From positions 1 to 33,980 of the forward strand of contig CANBND010000003.1 in assembly GCA_947370945.1 (NCBI GenBank): a DNA stretch of 33,980 bases. The letters are read 5' to 3'. Shown one piece after another: positions 28,065 through 33,980 of the stretch; within the stretch, counting starts at the first letter, position 1, and the number at the start of each line of letters is the position of its first letter. Both the position numbers and the translations under genes were made by a program. Source of the stretch: Pseudobdellovibrionaceae bacterium. GTDB lineage: Bacteria > Bdellovibrionota > Bdellovibrionia > Bdellovibrionales > Bdellovibrionaceae. The notes beneath the pieces are model-generated. The model made no database searches. It saw only the letters and a program-made list of their open reading frames with translations, and was not told where the DNA came from.

Positions 28065-29072
28065 TTAGGCTGTCTTTCTTTTTTTATCGAACAAACTGAT
28101 CACCGCTGATTTTTCAAGCGTACGTCCGCCCGTATGCAGGCGATCGTGATCTATTTGATAAGCCATAACTCGGTTTCGACCTTGACGTTTCGCTTCGTAC
28201 AGCGCCATGTCGGCTCGACGTACAAGCTCTTTAGGTTGCACGTTTTCATTATGATCAATCGTTGCAAAACCAATTGAAAGCGTTAATCTAATCGCATCTT
28301 TGCCTTGCGCAAAAACCATATCCTCAACACGCTTTCTTAATCTTTCACAGAAGAATTCAATTCCTGATAACGGGGTCTCCGAAAGGACAATTAAAAATTC
28401 ATCGCCACCATATCTGGCTGGAATATCCACTGTGCGAGTGCTTGATCTAATAATTTTTCCGACTTCAGATAAAATATAACTTCCGAACAAATGATCATGA
28501 CCATCATTCACAGATTTAAAACGATCCATGTCCATCATCACAACAGTGACGGGTCTTGAAAATCGTTTCGATCTTTCAATTTCAAATTCTAATTTTTGAT
28601 ACAGCGAACGCATATTAAATAAACCCGTCAAATCATCGATTTCGACAAGGTTTTGTAATTTTTGATTCGTTTCTAAAAGTTCTTCTTGCATATCACGCAC
28701 GCGCAATTGCGTACGCACACGCGCCAAAAATTCAAGCGGCACAAACGGCGAAGAAATAAAATCCGTCGCACCTAAATCCAAATACTGAGTTATTTTTTCT
28801 GTCGTCACATCGCTGGATGTGATCATTACCGGAATTGTTTGCAACGTCGGAATTAAACTTTCTAAAAAAGCGACTCCATCATTTTCAGAAAAATCAGGAT
28901 CAATAATCACCAACTGCGGACGCAAATAATTTAAAGCTTCGCTGGCTATTTGTGGCGAAGTAAATCCGCGCACATCGTAACCTTCCCAACGCAGTGGCTC
29001 CATCAAAAGATCAAGTGTATCTTGATCTTCATCCAGCACTAAAATGCATCTGTTTTTAGGGTCGCGCTTCAT
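28065..29072 (-). CDS. REC-GGDEF diguanylate cyclase response regulator
   Basis: Receiver LVLDEDQDTLD...LVIIDPDF...; GGDEF motif RYGGDEFLIVL; I-site RTVD five residues upstream. Confidence 0.94.
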   Translation of the reverse strand: MKRDPKNRCILVLDEDQDTLDLLMEPLRWEGYDVRGFTSPQIASEALNYLRPQLVIIDPDFSENDGVAFLESLIPTLQTIPVMITSSDVTTEKITQYLDLGATDFISSPFVPLEFLARVRTQLRVRDMQEELLETNQKLQNLVEIDDLTGLFNMRSLYQKLEFEIERSKRFSRPVTVVMMDMDRFKSVNDGHDHLFGSYILSEVGKIIRSSTRTVDIPARYGGDEFLIVLSETPLSGIEFFCERLRKRVEDMVFAQGKDAIRLTLSIGFATIDHNENVQPKELVRRADMALYEAKRQGRNRVMAYQIDHDRLHTGGRTLEKSAVISLFDKKRKTA

Positions 29073-29208
29073 AGGTATCTTATCGGCAAAATGACTGATT
29101 TTTTAAAGGGCATTTTCAGTAATTCTGGACCAAAACGAGACAGTTTTATTGAATTTAATTCTCCACTCAATTACTGTTTAAAGCTACGAGCCAGACAAAG
29201 GACTAACA

Positions 29209-31635
29209 ATGAACGAAACACAACCGAACAAACATAAAGTGATCGAATCCAAATGGCAAAAAATTTGGGATGATCAAAAAGCGTATTTTGCAGATAATAA
29301 TTCAAAAAAACCAAAATATTATGCGCTGGATATGTTTCCGTATCCATCGGGTTCAGGTTTACATGTGGGGCACATTGCTTCGTACACGCCCAGCGATATT
29401 ATTTCACGTTACAAACGTGCCAATGGATTTAATGTTTTACACCCAATGGGTTTTGATTCGTTCGGTTTACCCGCCGAACAATATGCCATACAAACCGGAG
29501 TTCACCCAACTGTCACAACTGAAAAAGCGATCGCTGATTACAAGGCCACATTAAAAAGTTATGGATTCAGTTTTGATTGGTCACGACAAATTTCAACGTG
29601 CGATTCTTCGTATTACAAATGGACTCAATTTATTTTTTTAAAACTTTTTGAAAAAGGATTGGCTTATCAAAAAGAAGTTCCCGTAAATTGGTGCGCGGGT
29701 TTAAAAACAGTTTTGGCCAATGACGAAATTGTTGATGGAAAATCAGAGCGCGGTGGTCACCCCGTCATTCGTGTTCCAATGAAACAGTGGATGTTAAAAA
29801 TCACGGATTATGCCGAAAGATTATTAGCAGACTTGGATAAAATTGACTGGCCCGAACGCACCAAAGAAGCCCAAAGAAACTGGATCGGTAAATCCGAGGG
29901 GGCTATGGTCAATTTTAAAATCAAAGATCATTCTGATATTTTAGAAATTTTCACAACCCGACCCGATACAATTTTTGGTGTCAGTTTTATGGTTTTGGCG
30001 CCGGAACATCCGTATGTGAAAAAAATAACAACACCCGCACAGCAAAATGAAATTACAAAATACGTCGACGACACCAAAAAGAAATCTGACCTTGATCGAA
30101 AATCATCGACAGAAAAAACAGGAATTTTTACGGGAGCCTTCGCCATAAATCCTTTGAATCAAAAATTAATTCCAATTTGGATCGCAGATTATGTCATGAT
30201 GGATTACGGCACAGGCGCTATCATGGCGGTTCCTGGGCACGACGAACGCGATTTTGATTTTGCAAAAAAATTCGGTCTTGAAATCACCAGAGTCTTGCAA
30301 GCCAAAGATGAATCAGAAACTGATTTGCCGTTCATAGGCGATGGCACAATTTGTAATTCAGATTTTTTAAATGGTCTTGATAAAACTTCAGCGATCAAAA
30401 AAATGAATTCCTATCTCGAAGAAAAAAATCTGGGCAAAAAACAAATTCAATATCGTCTGCGCGATTGGCTTTTCAGTCGTCAACGTTATTGGGGCGAACC
30501 GTTCCCCGTGTATCAAGATCATGATGGCAATTTAAAACCCATTCCTTACGACGAGCTTCCAGTTGAATTACCACAGGTTGCAAATTACGAACCGTCCGAT
30601 TCGGGCGAAGCTCCACTGTCGAATAACAAAGATTGGGTTAACTATACACATGCAGGTAAAAGTTTAGGTCGCAGAATAACAGACACCATGCCCGGCGCGG
30701 CTGGTTCGTCGTGGTATTTTTTACGCTACACAGATCCGCAAAATCAAACCGAAGCCTTCAACAAAGACGTCGCAAATTATTGGATGCCCGTTGACTTGTA
30801 CGTCGGTGGGCCAGAACACACGGTTGGTCATTTATTATACGCGCGTTTTTGGACGAAAGTTTTGTTTGATGCCGGAATGGTTAACGCCGATGAACCGTTT
30901 CAAAAATTAGCTCATCAAGGAATTATCTTGGCACCCAACGGTGAACGCATGTCGAAATCACGCGGCAATGTGATTCCTGCAGATCAAGTCGCAAAAAATT
31001 ATGGCGTCGATGTGATGCGTGTTTATATTTGTTTTTTAGGCCCGTTGGACAAAGACAAAGCATGGGTTGAAACCGGTATCGACGGCGTCAAAAGATTTCT
31101 GGATCGCATCGGCAGGTTGGTGTTTGACGAAAACAGCGGCCAAAATATTTTCAACGACGATATTTTAATTCCCGAGGTCGAAAAATCTGTTCATAAAACG
31201 ATCAAAAAAATTACCGAAGATATCGAAAATATGAGCTTTAACACAGCGATCAGTCAGATGATGATTTTGGTCAACGATCTTTACAAACATAATTGCAAAT
31301 CCAAAAAAGCATTGATGCCCTTATTGCAAGTTTTGCAACCATTTGCTCCACACATCTGTGAAGAGCTTTGGCAAAAACTTGAAGGTGAAGGTCTGATCGT
31401 CACTGCCGCTTGGCCGAAATACAGTGCTGAACTTTGCAAGGACGACGTCGTTTCTATGGGGGTCCAAGTGAACGGTAAAATGCGCGGCACGATTGATTTA
31501 GCCATCGATGCGAACGAGGCCACCGCCGTCACCGAGGCTTTAAAAATCACAACTGTTCAAACGGCACTCAACGGAAAAACTCCGTCGAAAGTTATTTTTA
31601 AAATCGGAAAAATTTTAAATCTGATTGTCAGCTGA
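29209..31635 (+). CDS. leuS: Leucyl-tRNA synthetase
   Basis: MFPYPSGSGLHVGH, TTRPDTIFG, LFSRQRYWGEPFP, NGERMSKSRGN. Confidence 0.98.
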   Translation: MNETQPNKHKVIESKWQKIWDDQKAYFADNNSKKPKYYALDMFPYPSGSGLHVGHIASYTPSDIISRYKRANGFNVLHPMGFDSFGLPAEQYAIQTGVHPTVTTEKAIADYKATLKSYGFSFDWSRQISTCDSSYYKWTQFIFLKLFEKGLAYQKEVPVNWCAGLKTVLANDEIVDGKSERGGHPVIRVPMKQWMLKITDYAERLLADLDKIDWPERTKEAQRNWIGKSEGAMVNFKIKDHSDILEIFTTRPDTIFGVSFMVLAPEHPYVKKITTPAQQNEITKYVDDTKKKSDLDRKSSTEKTGIFTGAFAINPLNQKLIPIWIADYVMMDYGTGAIMAVPGHDERDFDFAKKFGLEITRVLQAKDESETDLPFIGDGTICNSDFLNGLDKTSAIKKMNSYLEEKNLGKKQIQYRLRDWLFSRQRYWGEPFPVYQDHDGNLKPIPYDELPVELPQVANYEPSDSGEAPLSNNKDWVNYTHAGKSLGRRITDTMPGAAGSSWYFLRYTDPQNQTEAFNKDVANYWMPVDLYVGGPEHTVGHLLYARFWTKVLFDAGMVNADEPFQKLAHQGIILAPNGERMSKSRGNVIPADQVAKNYGVDVMRVYICFLGPLDKDKAWVETGIDGVKRFLDRIGRLVFDENSGQNIFNDDILIPEVEKSVHKTIKKITEDIENMSFNTAISQMMILVNDLYKHNCKSKKALMPLLQVLQPFAPHICEELWQKLEGEGLIVTAAWPKYSAELCKDDVVSMGVQVNGKMRGTIDLAIDANEATAVTEALKITTVQTALNGKTPSKVIFKIGKILNLIVS

Positions 31636-31670
31636 TAATCTTTTAAAGCTTTCAGTTATTTCACAAAATC

Positions 31671-31704
31671 AGGGTTGCAATTAATTGTTGATTGCAACCC
31701 TTTT
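31671..31704 (+). terminator. Rho-independent terminator after leuS
   Basis: AGGGTTGCAAT-taattgttg-ATTGCAACCCT followed by TTT, 35 bp after the leuS stop. Confidence 0.88.
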
Positions 31705-31767
31705 CTATGTGAAAAAATCTCTATCAAAATAAAGTGCTAACTTTTTTAAACTGATCGAGGTTTTTTT

Positions 31768-33735
31768 ATGGAAACAACAACATCTGTACCGAACGCAAAT
31801 TCTTCACAAACTTATGCTCATGAAAAAGCAAGCTCTTGGAACGCAGAAAAAAGCGCCAAAGTTTACGGAATTAATAACTGGGGCAATGGCTATTTCAAAG
31901 TCAATCCACAGGGTCACGTTGTTGTAACTCCAAAAGGCGACAAAGGCCCATCGGCTGATTTGTATGAACTGACTCAAGAATTACAAGACCGCGGTCTGCG
32001 TATGCCGATCATGATTCGCTTTCCAGATATCATTAACGAACGTGTTCAACTTTTATATTCTTGTTTTCAAAAAGCATTCGTCGATCACAATTACAAAGGT
32101 AATTATTGCGGCGTTTACCCAATCAAAGTGAATCAACAACGTCACTTGGTCGAAGAACTTGTGAAATTCGGCAAGACTTGCAATTTAGGCCTCGAGGCTG
32201 GTTCAAAACCAGAATTATTAGTTGTTCTTTCGTTAATGAATAATCCAAATGCTGTGATTATTTGTAACGGATTCAAAGACGCTGAATATATTGAAACGGC
32301 ATTGCTCGCACAAAAATTAGGTCGCGAAATTATTATCGTTGTTGATCGTAAAGACGAATTAAAAATCATCACTGATTGTGCAAAAAAATTAAATATGCGT
32401 CCTAAAATTGGATTCAGAGCCAAATTAAATACTCAAGGCGCTGGCAAATGGGTTGATTCTGCAGGGGCTCGCTCAAAATTCGGTTTAACTGCTGTTGAAA
32501 TTGTTGAAGGTATCGAATTTTTAAAATCAAATGACATGCTGGATTGTCTTGAATTACTTCATTACCATATCGGATCACAAGTTCCATCGATTCAAAGTAT
32601 TAAATCATCACTCAAAGAAGCCGCACGTTTTTATATTGAATTTCATGCGCTTGGTGCAAATCCGAAATACATCGACGTGGGCGGCGGCCTTGGTGTGGAT
32701 TACGACGGTACAGGCTCTTCAGATTCGTCTGTGAATTATTCTGAACAAGAATATGCAAACGATGTTGTATCGACGATTCAAACTTTGTGTGATGAAAAAA
32801 ATATTCCACATCCAAATATTATTACTGAATCAGGCCGATCACTTGTGGCACATCACTCGGTTCTCATTTTCAACGTGATTGGTGTAAATAATTTGTATCG
32901 CCAAAAACCGCCATTTCCTGCGACTAAAAAAGATCCAACGATTATGCAAGAGATGCAGTACATTCACGAAAAATTAAATGTTGAAAACATGAATGAATGT
33001 TTCAATGATTTACTGCAGGCGAAATCTGAAACATTGAATTTATTTACTTACGGCGTATTAAGCCTTGCACAACGCGCATGGTGCGAAAGCATGCATTTTG
33101 CTATCGCTACAAAAATGTTGGAACTAGGACGCATCACTCCTGATTACGAAGACATCGTCGAACAGTTGCGTACAGAATTATGCGATACATATTTTTGCAA
33201 TTTTTCTGTGTTTCAATCCGTTCCCGACTCATGGGCTGTGGGTCAATTGTTTCCAGTGATGCCAATTCATAATCTGGAAAAAGAACCACATCACGAAGCA
33301 ACGATTGCAGATTTAACTTGTGATTCAGACGGTAAAATCGAAAAATTTATCGACACTGAATCTGGCGAAGTGAAAAAAACTTTGCGCGTTCACCCGTACA
33401 AAGAAGGCGACGCTCCTTATTACATGGGAATATTTTTGACAGGTGCGTACCAAGAAATTTTGGGCGATCTGCATAATTTATTTGGCGATACAGATGCCGT
33501 TCATATTTCGATTCATGATTCAGGCTATACTGTTGATCATTATATTCCAGGCGACACAGTGACCGAAGTCTTAACATACGTTCAGTACGGTCGCGCCGAC
33601 ATGGTCGACAAAGTCCGCCAATACACCGAAGAATCCATCGCCGCTGGAAACATTTCAAAACAAGAAGCCAAATCTTTGATTAAACATTACGAAGAAGGTT
33701 TGTCTGGTTATACCTATTTAGAAGAAATGGAATAA
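31768..33735 (+). CDS. speA: Biosynthetic arginine decarboxylase
   Basis: YGINNWGNGYFKVNPQGHVVV, GVYPIKVNQQRHLVEELV, GLEAGSKPELL, LHYHIGSQ, DVGGGLGVDYDG, ESGRSLVAHHSVL. Confidence 0.97.
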   Translation: METTTSVPNANSSQTYAHEKASSWNAEKSAKVYGINNWGNGYFKVNPQGHVVVTPKGDKGPSADLYELTQELQDRGLRMPIMIRFPDIINERVQLLYSCFQKAFVDHNYKGNYCGVYPIKVNQQRHLVEELVKFGKTCNLGLEAGSKPELLVVLSLMNNPNAVIICNGFKDAEYIETALLAQKLGREIIIVVDRKDELKIITDCAKKLNMRPKIGFRAKLNTQGAGKWVDSAGARSKFGLTAVEIVEGIEFLKSNDMLDCLELLHYHIGSQVPSIQSIKSSLKEAARFYIEFHALGANPKYIDVGGGLGVDYDGTGSSDSSVNYSEQEYANDVVSTIQTLCDEKNIPHPNIITESGRSLVAHHSVLIFNVIGVNNLYRQKPPFPATKKDPTIMQEMQYIHEKLNVENMNECFNDLLQAKSETLNLFTYGVLSLAQRAWCESMHFAIATKMLELGRITPDYEDIVEQLRTELCDTYFCNFSVFQSVPDSWAVGQLFPVMPIHNLEKEPHHEATIADLTCDSDGKIEKFIDTESGEVKKTLRVHPYKEGDAPYYMGIFLTGAYQEILGDLHNLFGDTDAVHISIHDSGYTVDHYIPGDTVTEVLTYVQYGRADMVDKVRQYTEESIAAGNISKQEAKSLIKHYEEGLSGYTYLEEME

Positions 33736-33750
33736 GCGAGCAACGCTCGC
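33736..33750. other. Small hairpin immediately after speA stop
   Basis: GCGAGC-aac-GCTCGC. Confidence 0.6.
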
Positions 33751-33805
33751 CGGATAAGACGTTCGACGGCAATCAGTTTTAAATAAATTTCTGGCTTAAA
33801 AAATG

Positions 33806-33842
33806 TAAAAGCTAATTCTGCTTCCCGCAGAATTAGCTTTTA
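33806..33842. terminator. Strong hairpin, likely terminator downstream of speA
   Basis: TAAAAGCTAATTCTGC-ttccc-GCAGAATTAGCTTTTA, perfect 16-bp arms. Confidence 0.75.
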
Positions 33843-33849
33843 GTGGATC

Positions 33850-33871
33850 TACCGTCCGAGAAAGGACGGTA
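33850..33871. other. Hairpin-forming inverted repeat
   Basis: TACCGTCC-gagaaa-GGACGGTA, perfect 8-bp arms; outer GGAT/ATCC can extend the stem with a bulge. Confidence 0.7.
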
Positions 33872-33980
33872 TCCGGATGACACATACCAAACATATGCGT
33901 TTTCGTAAGTTTTTAATGATAACTTTAATGGTTTTGAAGATTATATCTATGCAAAGTTAAAATGTCCCTTATTCCGCCCA

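Noticed and set aside
31671-31704. Considered the leuS-speA hairpin as a riboswitch or attenuator for speA
   Set aside because: Simple stem with a T run soon after leuS; a terminator explains it and no known riboswitch core was recognised.
1-33980. CRISPR arrays, tRNA/rRNA genes, IS elements, prophage genes
   Set aside because: No spaced direct repeats, tRNA cloverleaf, transposase or phage structural genes recognised on either strand by eye; a tRNAscan/CRISPR search would be needed for certainty.

Overview
The window is an AT-rich bacterial chromosomal segment, densely coding, with about 29 confident protein genes. There is no recognisable rRNA, tRNA, CRISPR array, IS element or prophage. 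The gene set is consistent with a Bdellovibrio-like predator (inference only): tandem short flagellins, many secreted orphan proteins, a REC-GGDEF protein, a PilZ protein, a solitary TonB-like protein and a homodimeric-type aceE. Most genes are housekeeping: purD, aceE, trxB, trmB, leuS, speA, thiolase, oppD/oppF-type ATPases, CDF transporter, PP2C phosphatase and M23 peptidase. The least explained parts are: (1) a two-gene nucleotidyltransferase/partner operon (4976-6188, minus) with a perfect 19-bp inverted repeat (6197-6237) just upstream of its start codon, resembling an autoregulated toxin-antitoxin or defence module; (2) a secreted protein (96-1532) with a clan-CD (caspase/CHAT-like) His/Cys pattern and a HEAT-like C-terminus; (3) a cluster of three hairpins after speA (33736-33871); (4) sigma-28-like promoters upstream of one flagellin and, more tentatively, a lipoprotein; (5) several proteins with degenerate or atypical signature motifs (receiver domain lacking Lys, variant PilZ, variant alpha/beta hydrolase). 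All calls come from reading the sequence and the supplied ORF translations; no database search was run.
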